Positions 32,769 to 39,508 of a DNA stretch of 39,508 nt are shown piece by piece. Numbering within the stretch: position 1 is the stretch's first letter; each line of letters starts with the position of its first letter. The stretch comes from Acidilobaceae archaeon (lineage in GTDB: Archaea; Thermoproteota; Thermoprotei_A; Sulfolobales; Acidilobaceae): positions 1 through 39,508 of the forward strand of contig JALWTO010000048.1 of assembly GCA_027082825.1 (NCBI GenBank), in the 5' to 3' direction. A model generated the notes under the pieces. It saw nothing but the letters and a program-made list of their open reading frames with translations. It did not search any database and was not told the origin of the DNA. The position numbers and the translations under genes are program-made.

Positions 32769-34274
32769 TTAATTTTCGATGGTCTTGTTCTTTATGTACT
32801 CCACTAAAAGTCTTACTCCAAATCCTGGTGCTATTCCATGAGGCCAGTATTCTGGGGCAAGTCCTTGAGCATCAGAACCTATCCCGGGACCAGCTATATC
32901 AAGGTGTATCCAGGGTTTTCCATGGATGAATCTCTCAAGAAATAGCGCGGCTGTTATAGCACCTCCGGCCCTAGCAACGGCATTAGCTATATCTCCTACT
33001 GGAGCCTTCTTTGAAAAGAGTCTCTTATATGAATCCTCTAATGGAAGTCTCCAGATCTTTTCTCCAGACTTTTTCGATGCACTTGTTATATGTTCTGATA
33101 GCTCCTCATCTCTTGTGAAGTATGCGGCTATTAAGGGACCTAAAGCTATCCATGCAGCTCCAGTTAGTGTTGCTAAATCTATTATTTCCTTGGCGTCAAG
33201 TTCCTTGGCTGCATAGGCTAAAGCGTCAGCCAAGGTTAGCCTGCCTTCGGCATCAGTATTAGTGACCTCCACATATGTTCCATCCCACATTCTTATGACA
33301 TCACTCGGTAGATAGCTACTTCCACTAGGGACATTTATCGCAGCCGGCATAAGAACAACTATATTTAGTGGAAGTGATAATCTTACTATTGTCCAGAAAA
33401 CGCCTAAGGCAGTGGCTCCTCCAGCCTTATCGGCCCTCATGTCAAATAAAGATTGTGAAGGTTTCAGGTTTATGCCTCCGCTGTCAAAGACTATTGTCTT
33501 TCCAACGACTGCTAGTGATTTTTCATCTTTCCGTCCTCCCTTGTACTTCAGTATAAGAAGTCTAGGTTTTTCATCACTTCCTTTACCAACACTAACTATG
33601 CCCCCAAATCCCTTTTCGACGAGATCTTTGTAGTCATAAACCTCGATCTCAACATTTTTTAATCCTTTAAAGAGTTTCTTAACTTTTTCAACAAGCTTTG
33701 AAGGTGTAACTTCATTTGGAGGCGCATTAGCTAAATCTCTAGCAAGATAGACACCCTCGGCAATGGCAGTAGCCTCATCAATAATCTCTTTCTCAATATT
33801 AAAGTATACTTCCTTTAGCTTAGTCTTCTTTTCTTTTTTGAACTTCTCTAAGGCATAAGAACCTAAAAGAGCTCCTATAACTGCTTCTCTCTTTAAATCG
33901 GCTTTCAGAGAACCCTCTACAGCAAAGAGAACTTTTTCAGAAGTCTCCTTTAAGTTGCCAGAGGCAACAGCATAAGCTCTTCTCATGTTCTCCAGCTTCT
34001 CTTCATCTTTTGCAGAGAGCTCACCAAGACCAACAAATAGTAATACCTTGTTTTTTGTAAAAATCTTTAGGATCTCTGCGACCTCACCTTTAAATTGGCC
34101 TAGCTCTATGGCCTCCTTGAACATACCGTTAGCAAAGGAGTCAGCCTTCTCAGCAACACCCTCTATAGCAACTTTGTTGTTTTTCTTAAAGACAGGAATA
34201 ACTATTGCTCTAAAATCATTTTCTATAATATCTCCAGTAAAACTGGACACATTAGGAGGTCTTGTATATAACAA
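32769..34274 (-). CDS. pepA: Cytosolic (leucyl) aminopeptidase, M17 family
   Basis: 501 aa. Catalytic C-terminal domain with KTIVFDSGGINLKPS (metal Lys and Asp), MRADKAGGATALG, and the M17 signature NTDAEGRLTLADAL; also GAWIALGP and the HLDIAGPG end motif. The N-terminal 160 residues are the usual macro-like domain. Removes N-terminal residues from peptides with two metal ions, in the cytosol, forming hexamers in this family. TTG start with GGTGAG 5 nt upstream. Fits a peptide-using lifestyle together with the pyroglutamyl peptidase and PfpI genes nearby. Confidence 0.95.
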   Translation of the reverse strand: MLYTRPPNVSSFTGDIIENDFRAIVIPVFKKNNKVAIEGVAEKADSFANGMFKEAIELGQFKGEVAEILKIFTKNKVLLFVGLGELSAKDEEKLENMRRAYAVASGNLKETSEKVLFAVEGSLKADLKREAVIGALLGSYALEKFKKEKKTKLKEVYFNIEKEIIDEATAIAEGVYLARDLANAPPNEVTPSKLVEKVKKLFKGLKNVEIEVYDYKDLVEKGFGGIVSVGKGSDEKPRLLILKYKGGRKDEKSLAVVGKTIVFDSGGINLKPSQSLFDMRADKAGGATALGVFWTIVRLSLPLNIVVLMPAAINVPSGSSYLPSDVIRMWDGTYVEVTNTDAEGRLTLADALAYAAKELDAKEIIDLATLTGAAWIALGPLIAAYFTRDEELSEHITSASKKSGEKIWRLPLEDSYKRLFSKKAPVGDIANAVARAGGAITAALFLERFIHGKPWIHLDIAGPGIGSDAQGLAPEYWPHGIAPGFGVRLLVEYIKNKTIEN

Positions 34275-34352
34275 TAAATCTCACCAAGAGAGACTGATGT
34301 CTTATACGCAAAAAAGGCTTTCCCTTAATCATTCGGTAAATAGCAACTGAAG

Positions 34353-34435
34353 AAGCAAGAAGCTCAGAGGGCTCCTAGTCCTCACTGTTGCCGCCGAAGG
34401 CGGTCACTCAGAGTCCACCACACTCCTCATTGCTT
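34353..34435 (-). ncRNA. Candidate box C/D-like guide sRNA
   Basis: Intergenic, minus strand. AAGCAA/TTGCTT (34430-34435 with 34353-34358) closes the molecule. Inside: ATGAGGA (34430-34424), 12 nt, CTGA (34411-34408), then a hairpin CCGCC/GGCGG (34391-34403), then GTGAGGA (34385-34379), 11 nt, CTGA (34367-34364). Two C-like boxes each followed by an 11-12 nt guide and a perfect D box is the archaeal C/D sRNA plan. Deviations: both C boxes read UGAGGA instead of UGAUGA, and the D'-C' spacer is long and folded. TATA-like GGTTTTAAT near 34464-34472 is suitably placed. Confidence 0.5.
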
Positions 34436-34521
34436 GCAGAACTTATAAGGGCCATTGTTGGCATTAAAACCTTATTTTTCCTAAACCTATTTTTCTAACG
34501 GTTCCTAAGAGGTGAGAGTTT

Positions 34522-35058
34522 TTGCCCAGGGCACTGATACTTGTCGGATCAGAATTTGAGGATATAGAGGCTCTGTACCCCTATTATAGATTACTTGAAG
34601 CTGGTTTTGAGACTTTATTTGCAAGTGAAGATACAGGGGAACTTAAGGGAAAGCATGGATATATTGTCAATATTCATCTGAAATTCGATGACGTAGATCC
34701 CAGTGATTTTGATGTGCTTGTTTTACCTGGAGGAAGAGGACCTGAGAGAATAAGGAATAATAAGAAGGCCGTTGATGTAGTAACTCACTTCATGGAAAGA
34801 AATAAGCCTGTAGCTGCAATATGTCATGGACCTCAATTACTAATTAGTGCTAAGAAGATCAATGGCAGAAGATTGACCAGCTACTGGGGGATCAAAGATG
34901 ATGTAGAGATTGCTGGAGGAATATGGGTTGACGAACCTGTGGTTGTCGATGGAAATCTTGTGACATCTAGATATCCTGGGGATATCCATCTTTGGATGAG
35001 AGAGTTTTTCAAGCTACTTAATAGAAGAGGTCTTCTATCAGCTGTGCCTAAAGAATGA
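34522..35058 (+). CDS. DJ-1/PfpI family protein (intracellular protease/glutamine-amidotransferase-like)
   Basis: 178 aa single domain. AAICHGPQLLISA contains the nucleophile elbow with C101-H102, and E12 in the N-terminal segment EFEDIEALYPYYRL is the acid that activates it; LPGGRGPE supplies the oxyanion loop. PfpI-type archaeal members are reported as oligomeric proteases or deglycases that act on glyoxal-damaged molecules; which applies is not evident. TTG start with GGTGAG 5 nt upstream. Probable TATA ACTTATAAG at 34441-34449. Confidence 0.9.
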   Translation: MPRALILVGSEFEDIEALYPYYRLLEAGFETLFASEDTGELKGKHGYIVNIHLKFDDVDPSDFDVLVLPGGRGPERIRNNKKAVDVVTHFMERNKPVAAICHGPQLLISAKKINGRRLTSYWGIKDDVEIAGGIWVDEPVVVDGNLVTSRYPGDIHLWMREFFKLLNRRGLLSAVPKE

Positions 35059-35194
35059 ACAACCATTGCAGTAGTTTGCATAAAACTTTCTCTATTATTA
35101 CAATGACCATTATGATTTGACTAGATGTTAAACTTCAATATGGGTATATTCTCTATTAGTCTCTTGGAACTAATGGTAGAGGATCTATTCCTTT

Positions 35195-35809
35195 TTAAGA
35201 TTTAATGGTTTCTTCTAAGATACATTTTACAATTTCTAACATCTCGCCCATGCTTAGGAAATTGTTAAGGCCAATTTTCATAGCAAGATCTGTGTGTGGA
35301 GGTACATGAATAAATCCTCCATATCTCCTATTATCCTTAGCCCAAGACATAGTAAGATATCCTAGGACGTTACAAAGGTAGGATCCTATTCCGATCGAAG
35401 GCTTTAATGGGAGATTTCTTTTAATTACACAGGCCTTAATTATTCTGGAAACTGGAAGAGAGGTCTTAATCACCTTAACTTTGTTTCCGTCTATGAGATC
35501 AAAGGAGGCCTTAAAACCTTTCTCATCTGGAACTCCAAAGCTTATTACATTTGAAGATGCAAGCTCAAGGGTAACATTCTTCAAAACAGGGTTAAGACCT
35601 ATGCCAACAGCAATCTCAGGATCTACTTCCTTAAGATACTCTCTTACAAGCTTCTTGACATCGTTGAGACTTACAGGTAACTTCCTACCTATAACCTTAC
35701 AGCCCTCTATCTCAGAACTATCCAGTCTCTCAATAATTAATTCTGCAGGATTCCATAAATATTTGCTAAAGTTCATATAACCCATGAGAAGAATTCTGCA
35801 GGTTTTCAT
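35195..35809 (-). CDS. Pyroglutamyl-peptidase I (C15), divergent
   Basis: 204 aa, typical of archaeal C15 enzymes (about 200-215), which remove N-terminal pyroglutamate. The cysteine motif SIGIGSYLCNVLGYL and the His motif GFIHVPPH are clear, and the Glu is probably in VTLELASSNV. The N-terminal GF-PFG loop of the family is altered to GYMNFSKYLWNPAE, so it is divergent. Start: GTG 35818 overlaps the upstream stop as GTGA, but AAGGTGA is also a ribosome site 5 nt before ATG 35809, which is preferred. Operon with DUF72 gene. Confidence 0.8.
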   Translation of the reverse strand: MKTCRILLMGYMNFSKYLWNPAELIIERLDSSEIEGCKVIGRKLPVSLNDVKKLVREYLKEVDPEIAVGIGLNPVLKNVTLELASSNVISFGVPDEKGFKASFDLIDGNKVKVIKTSLPVSRIIKACVIKRNLPLKPSIGIGSYLCNVLGYLTMSWAKDNRRYGGFIHVPPHTDLAMKIGLNNFLSMGEMLEIVKCILEETIKS

Positions 35810-35814
35810 AGGGT

Positions 35815-36531
35815 TCACCTTGGTTCTCTCTTAAGCATGCTAAGCAAAGTTTTAGCATTTTTTAACATCCAGTGGTCATTATTAAAAAAGACATAGATCT
35901 TTTTTGGATTTAGACTTAAAATTTTTTCTGAAATCTCAATAAGTTCCTCTAAAGAGTAGTTATGTATGTACCAAGAGCTCCTTCCATGCATTCTAAGATA
36001 TATTGTTTCTTTAGTAGGTCTTATCCAGGTTGCTATAGGAGAATCCACAGAGACAACGACTATGCCAAGATTTTCTGCAAGTTTAATAATCTCATCTGTA
36101 AACCAGCTCTCGTGTCGAAACTCTATTGCTATCTTTTCAGGCTTTACTTCGGAGGATTTAACAAAGTTCTTTAACTTTATAATATTTTGGCTAGTCTTTG
36201 TGAAATTAGGAGGCATCTGAAGTAAAAAGAAATCAAGAATGCCGGTGCTATTTAATGGTTCAAAAAGATTTTTGAACTTTCTCCAGGTACTTAATGCTTC
36301 AGGAGAAAGTTTCCTATAGTGTGTTATAGATCTGTGGACCTTTATAGACCATCTCAGTTTCCTACCTTTTTTCATCCATCCTAATATTTGGTTTCTAAAA
36401 GGAAATCTATAAAAAGATGCATTAAGCTCGACAGCATTTAGGCCAGAAAACCTGACATACCATTCAAGATTACCAGCCTTATTCCAGTCATAAAGCCAGC
36501 CCGAGGTCCCAACGAATACAAACTCTCTCAC
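35815..36531 (-). CDS. DUF72 (YecE-like) protein
   Basis: 238 aa, TIM-barrel-like family of unknown biochemical function. Typical markers: VFVGTSGWLYDWN at the N-terminus, VELNASFYRFP, KVHRSITH, AIEFRHESWF, and the C-terminal YVFFNNDH. Start: the longest frame begins at ATG 36588, but a different frame is coding there (36528-36710); GTG at 36531 overlaps that frame's TGA as GTGA and gives the normal N-terminus, so 36531 is used. Followed by the pyroglutamyl peptidase after 5 nt. Confidence 0.88.
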   Translation of the reverse strand: MREFVFVGTSGWLYDWNKAGNLEWYVRFSGLNAVELNASFYRFPFRNQILGWMKKGRKLRWSIKVHRSITHYRKLSPEALSTWRKFKNLFEPLNSTGILDFFLLQMPPNFTKTSQNIIKLKNFVKSSEVKPEKIAIEFRHESWFTDEIIKLAENLGIVVVSVDSPIATWIRPTKETIYLRMHGRSSWYIHNYSLEELIEISEKILSLNPKKIYVFFNNDHWMLKNAKTLLSMLKREPR

Positions 36532-36704
36532 TGTTCTTGCCTCTCTGGGGCTTTGTCTCTGGTAGCTATCCTGCCTACCATAGAGCATCTCTTAGCTAAA
36601 AGAAGTTTTGGTATATTTCTTGGAACTACCACCTCATCCACTAGTCTTAGACCTTTTACTTTTCTTTCAATAACACCCCAATCTACATCATTGTCAAAGA
36701 TCAA
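36528..36704 (-). CDS. Downstream in-frame continuation of the RHH protein after a TGA (58-codon ORF)
   Basis: Starts at TTG 36704 and ends at TGA 36528-36530, 58 codons. It is in the same frame as the preceding gene, separated only by the TGA at 36711-36713 and two codons (GGT AAT). The sequence (DNDVDWGVIERKVKGLRLVD, EVVVPRNIPKLLLAKRCSMVG) reads as an ordered domain end, not random. GAGGT immediately after the TGA is a possible but close ribosome site (3-nt spacing). It may be an independent gene, the second half of a nonsense-broken gene, or a readthrough product. Its stop overlaps the DUF72 start (GTGA), so it appears translated. Confidence 0.6.
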   Translation of the reverse strand: MIFDNDVDWGVIERKVKGLRLVDEVVVPRNIPKLLLAKRCSMVGRIATRDKAPERQEQ

Positions 36705-36710
36705 ATTACC

Positions 36711-37043
36711 TCACATCAACAACATGACTGGTTTCTCCATGGTTTCAAGGTCTGACCTGGAGATCTCAAGCTCCTTTACGCCAGTAATGATCTCGACATC
36801 GGGAGCTGGCAGTGAAGATCTGATGATATTTCTCGACTCCTTTAGTACTGTTGTTCCAAGTTTTCCAAGTTTGATTCCTATGTCACTGCCAACACTTACT
36901 AAAGAGATCATCATTCTCATAGCTTCATTTAAGAGCTTCCCTATACCAACATTCATATTCTTTGCCATTTTGCTAAAATTCTCATAAATGTCAGGATCTA
37001 TACCTCTTATAGTATAGGCTTTTTCCTTTCTTTCTTCGTTCAT
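36711..37043 (-). CDS. Ribbon-helix-helix-like DNA-binding protein (possibly truncated by TGA)
   Basis: 110 aa from ATG 37043. Residues 8-48 (AYTIRGIDPDIYENFSKMAK, MNVGIGKLLNEAMRMMIS) have a beta strand followed by two helices, the RHH pattern. The C-terminal part (VEIITGVKELEISRSDLETM) is a separate strand-rich region that seems to continue past the stop. The longer frame from TTG 37055 is rejected because GGTGG at 37048-37052 spaces correctly to ATG 37043. A 16-bp palindrome lies 14 nt upstream of the start, between TATA and gene, suggesting autoregulation. Confidence 0.7.
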   Translation of the reverse strand: MNEERKEKAYTIRGIDPDIYENFSKMAKNMNVGIGKLLNEAMRMMISLVSVGSDIGIKLGKLGTTVLKESRNIIRSSLPAPDVEIITGVKELEISRSDLETMEKPVMLLM

Positions 37044-37056
37044 ACGTACCACCAAT

Positions 37057-37090
37057 GTAATACATGTATTACAGAGTTTATATGTATTAC
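37057..37090. promoter_or_regulatory. 16-bp perfect palindrome, half-site and TATA between divergent genes (probable RHH operator)
   Basis: GTAATACATGTATTAC at 37057-37072 is a perfect palindrome. TGTATTAC recurs at 37083-37090 as a half-site. The minus-strand TATA-like ACATATAAACTC (37073-37084) lies between them, so the palindrome covers the expected transcription start of the RHH gene. Confidence 0.7.
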
Positions 37091-37154
37091 TGAAAATTAC
37101 ATGGATACAACAATATTAAGGCGAATTGTATTATTCAAAATGGGTGTATGACTC

Positions 37155-37883
37155 TTGTCCTATGTATTAAAGGCGATAGTGCTTAATGATAATGAAGCTA
37201 CTTCAGGTCTTGCTAATGATTGGGGTTGGAGCCTTTATATAGAGTATAACGGATTAAAAATACTCTTTGACGCTGATACAAGACCAGATGTAATAAGATA
37301 TAATTCTGAAAAACTTCACGTTGATTTGTCGTCGATAGATTTTGCAGTTTTAAGTCATCATCATTATGATCATTATGGAGGATTTTCGGCATTAGCTGAG
37401 AAAAAGCCTGGTGTAGAAGTTTATATGCCTCCTGGATCTGCCAATTGGGCTAAAGGTCTTGACCTTAGGCTCATAACAGTTAATGAGTTTACCAGTATAA
37501 GGCCTGGATTATGGTTAAGTGGCCCTCTCAAGTCTGGGATGTGGGGTCTTGAGGAGCAGGCATTAGGAATAGAGGTTAATGATAAGCTCCTGGTTGTAGT
37601 AGGCTGTAGCCATCCTGGTCCTGAGAGATTAACAGAGACTCTAGCTAAGAAGACAGGTCTTAAGGTTTTAGCAGTTTTGGGTGGATACCATGGCCCAAGC
37701 CATAGGCAGCTAGAAAAACTTGCATCTCTTACTGAAAAAATATGCCCTGCCCACTGTAGTGGGAATGAGGCCAAGGAATATGTACGTAAGAGATACCCAG
37801 AGAAATTCTGCACAGTTAAGACTGGTTCAACTGTATTCGTGTATCCAGATGATAGAATAGAGGTTATTGATTACATGACTTAG
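37155..37883 (+). CDS. Metallo-beta-lactamase fold protein, COG1237-like (dihydropterin-aminobenzene phosphate synthase-related)
   Basis: 242 aa. AVLSHHHYDHYGGFSAL carries the HxHxDH-type metal motif; VVVGCSHPGPERL and VLGGYHGPSH supply further ligands, as in COG1237 proteins, some of which act in methanopterin-like cofactor synthesis. The N-terminal NDWGWSLYIEYNGLKILFDA is characteristic. TTG start with GGGTG 8 nt upstream. It is followed after 12 nt by the radical SAM gene (probable operon) and diverges from the RHH gene, whose operator could affect it. Confidence 0.85.
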   Translation: MSYVLKAIVLNDNEATSGLANDWGWSLYIEYNGLKILFDADTRPDVIRYNSEKLHVDLSSIDFAVLSHHHYDHYGGFSALAEKKPGVEVYMPPGSANWAKGLDLRLITVNEFTSIRPGLWLSGPLKSGMWGLEEQALGIEVNDKLLVVVGCSHPGPERLTETLAKKTGLKVLAVLGGYHGPSHRQLEKLASLTEKICPAHCSGNEAKEYVRKRYPEKFCTVKTGSTVFVYPDDRIEVIDYMT

Positions 37884-37895
37884 GAGGCCGTAGGT

Positions 37896-38843
37896 TTGAA
37901 CGAGGGTATGGTCTTTGGACCTGTCCCCTCAAGAAGACTTGGCATGAGCTTGGGGGTAAACAATGTTTTTCCTAAGTATTGCTCCTATTCTTGTATTTAC
38001 TGTCAGGTTGGAAGAACGGACCATCTCGAAATAAAGAGAAGGAGTTTTTATGACCCAAGGAAACTTGCAGAGGAGGTAATAAAAGCCTATAGGGAAAGAG
38101 TCCCTGATGTTGTGACTTTTGTTCCAAGTGGAGAGCCCACGCTCGATGTTAACCTTGGACTTGAAGCTAGACTTATTAAAGATAGTGGAAGCCCTACGTT
38201 AGCTATACTTACGAATTCATCACTTTTATTTATGGATGACATAAAAGACGAGGTTTCTCTTTTTGATATAGTCTCTGTTAAGATAGATACAGTAAGCTAT
38301 GAGACTTGGAGAAAGATGAATAGGCCTCATCCAAAATTAGATCTTAATGAGATACTTGATTCCATAGTTACCTTCTCAAAAGTGTTTAAAGGGAGGCTGA
38401 TAAGCGAGACCATGTTGGTTTCAGGCATTAATGATAATGAAGAAGAGTATAGAGATATAGCAAGGTTTTTAAAGTCATTAAAAAATCTCTTCAAATCTTA
38501 TATATTGGTTCCAGTAAGACCCCCAGCTGAAAGCTGGGTAAGACCTCCAGGAGAGGAGAGAATTCTGAAGGCTTATTCAATATTTTTAAGCGAGCTTGAA
38601 GAGGAAAAGGTTGAGCTTCTTGTAGCACCTGAGCCTCCAACCTTCAGGTTTAGAGAGGATCTACAAAAGGAGGTAATAAAGACCGTATATGTTCATCCTT
38701 TAAGGATTTCCTATATAGTTAGGCTTGCTGAAAAGAGAGGCAAAGATCCACAGAAGGTTCTCAGTGATCTGATAAGAAGCGGTGAGGTAAAGCTAGTAGA
38801 ATATGCTGGTGAAAAGTTCCTGGTTCCTAGGATAAGGAAGTAA
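37896..38843 (+). CDS. Radical SAM protein (COG0731-like) with C-terminal winged-helix-like tail
   Basis: 315 aa. GPVPSRRLGMSLGVNN leads to CSYSCIYCQ, the CxxxCxxC motif binding the 4Fe-4S cluster that cleaves SAM. FVPSGEPTLD is the GGE-like SAM motif, and AILTNSSLL follows the usual barrel order. The last 55 residues (LAEKRGKDPQKVLSDLIRSG) look like a small helix-turn-helix unit. Family members are uncharacterised Fe-S oxidoreductases; the reaction is unknown. TTG start with GGAGG at 37883-37887. Confidence 0.88.
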   Translation: MNEGMVFGPVPSRRLGMSLGVNNVFPKYCSYSCIYCQVGRTDHLEIKRRSFYDPRKLAEEVIKAYRERVPDVVTFVPSGEPTLDVNLGLEARLIKDSGSPTLAILTNSSLLFMDDIKDEVSLFDIVSVKIDTVSYETWRKMNRPHPKLDLNEILDSIVTFSKVFKGRLISETMLVSGINDNEEEYRDIARFLKSLKNLFKSYILVPVRPPAESWVRPPGEERILKAYSIFLSELEEEKVELLVAPEPPTFRFREDLQKEVIKTVYVHPLRISYIVRLAEKRGKDPQKVLSDLIRSGEVKLVEYAGEKFLVPRIRK

Positions 38844-39508
38844 TCAGAAGAACGCCTCTTTCAATGTAAGATCTTTTGGTATTATGACTTCAGAAACCTC
38901 ATTCCAGATCTTTTTTACTTCATTTATAGGCGTTTCCTCTAGAAAGGTATATGACCTAACAGTCTTCTCAATAAGAGGCCTTGGAATAGATATCAGTTCA
39001 GAATAGATAAGGCTATCAAAGCCAAAGGTCCTAAGGTGAGATATTGAGTGAGCAAATATTCTTTTTATTTTCTCAAATTTATTACTTATGCTTACATGAC
39101 CGCCAAGAACACAACAAAATGGAAGGTCACATTCTATTACTTTAAATCCTTTCTCCCTGGCTAGTGTCAGATATGGTTCCCAAAGAACAACTTGTTCTAC
39201 TTTTCCTTTTTCTAATATCTCCAATAACTCCTCTCCTTTTCTCACATAGATTCTAGGTCCCTTAAGATTCATGTGCTCTGCACAGAGCTCCATAGTAGAG
39301 GCCATGGTGGTTGCATGTCCGAAGCCCTCATTACTCATGGCAACTCCAGAGCCCTTGCCGCTTCCTCCCCCAATTATTTTGACTCTACCAAGACTTGCTC
39401 TGTGTGCCAGAAGAAGTGAAGGAATGGGTGCCATGCCCAAGTGTAACCTTCCTGATGCGAGGTCTAAGGCAAGTCTGAAGGCTTCATCATAGACAATTAT
39501 CTTTATAT
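38844..39508 (-). CDS. Periplasmic-binding-protein-like protein, DUF3834-like (partial, N-terminus outside window)
   Basis: The reading frame is open to the right edge, so the start is missing; 221 codons are visible. Features: LGMAPIPSLLLAHRASLGRV, GGGSGKGSGVA, an alpha/beta segment VVLWEPYLTLAREKGFKVIE and a helical C-terminus. This is the pattern of type-2 solute-binding folds (NMT1/THI5- or DUF3834-like proteins known from crenarchaea), often without a signal peptide. Ligand unknown. Convergent with the radical SAM gene with no gap between stops. Confidence 0.65.
   Translation of the reverse strand, partial: IKIIVYDEAFRLALDLASGRLHLGMAPIPSLLLAHRASLGRVKIIGGGSGKGSGVAMSNEGFGHATTMASTMELCAEHMNLKGPRIYVRKGEELLEILEKGKVEQVVLWEPYLTLAREKGFKVIECDLPFCCVLGGHVSISNKFEKIKRIFAHSISHLRTFGFDSLIYSELISIPRPLIEKTVRSYTFLEETPINEVKKIWNEVSEVIIPKDLTLKEAFF

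Noticed and set aside
36885-36987. Plus-strand frames antisense to the RHH and DUF72 genes (for example 36553-36987)
   Set aside because: They mirror clear minus-strand coding genes and lack ribosome sites; considered shadows.
1-39508. CRISPR arrays, rRNA genes, intact insertion sequences
   Set aside because: Looked for regularly spaced repeats, rRNA core motifs, and transposase motifs or terminal inverted repeats; none seen in the window.

Overview
The window looks like chromosome of a thermophilic crenarchaeote (Thermoproteota). The A+T content is high and arginine codons are mostly AGA/AGG. TTG and GTG starts are frequent and many start codons have GGTG/GGAGG-type ribosome sites. Several products are archaeal or crenarchaeal: the TFE-beta transcription factor, the HMG-CoA synthase/thiolase/DUF35 operon, A-type ATPase subunit K, RtcB, an archaeal UMP kinase, and a probable split pair for di-myo-inositol phosphate, a solute of hyperthermophiles. 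The genus cannot be settled from the sequence alone.

Layout. 1-6564: a Nudix hydrolase cut by the left edge, a tryptophanase/tyrosine phenol-lyase family enzyme, the RNA ligase RtcB, a CPA2-type antiporter with a small membrane protein, and a convergent pair (cytidylyltransferase plus CDP-alcohol transferase). 6885-8261: a small atypical segment. Its left end is a 44-nt 3' half of a tRNA-Arg with a UCG anticodon loop, and its right end is an intact tRNA-Arg(GCG). Inside are a GC-rich structured region, a DUF5678-type gene and a retropepsin-like protease gene; it resembles the remnant of an SSV-type integrative element. 8699-11366: a DUF3311 + sodium:solute symporter pair, ATPase subunit K and TFE-beta. 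11649-15522: a mevalonate operon (HMGS, thiolase, DUF35, HMG-CoA reductase homologue) on the minus strand. 15775-19366: a secreted S45 acylase, a small membrane protein and UMP kinase. 19415-25087: an unknown protein, an ACT-domain protein, an Mrr-like nuclease, an AbrB-PhoU regulator, a nitrilase-family hydrolase and a metallo-beta-lactamase (MBL) fold protein. 25227-28902: a complete succinate dehydrogenase operon sdhABCD-like. 29006-39508: a methyltransferase, tRNA-Gly(CCC), two more MBL proteins, a fucose-isomerase-like protein, leucyl aminopeptidase, a PfpI protein, pyroglutamyl peptidase, DUF72, an RHH regulator, a radical SAM protein and a solute-binding-like protein cut by the right edge.

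Most notable. (1) The HMG-CoA reductase homologue in the mevalonate operon has lost the catalytic Glu and Lys and most of the NADPH motif, although it keeps the family scaffold. The adjacent thiolase has Glu where the nucleophilic Cys is expected, while HMGS keeps its triad. (2) The RHH regulator is interrupted by one in-frame TGA followed by 60 well-behaved codons. (3) The tRNA-Arg fragment/tRNA-Arg pair brackets a probable mobile remnant that holds mutually exclusive RNA hairpins. (4) There are two or three candidate small RNAs with box C/D-like geometry, best at 34353-34435.

Metabolic picture: amino-acid and peptide use (aminopeptidase, pyroglutamyl peptidase, beta-eliminating lyase, organic-acid symporter) feeding respiration (succinate dehydrogenase, ATPase K), with isoprenoid lipid synthesis from the mevalonate operon. 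Starts were revised where a ribosome site or promoter position contradicts the longest reading frame; each case is noted.
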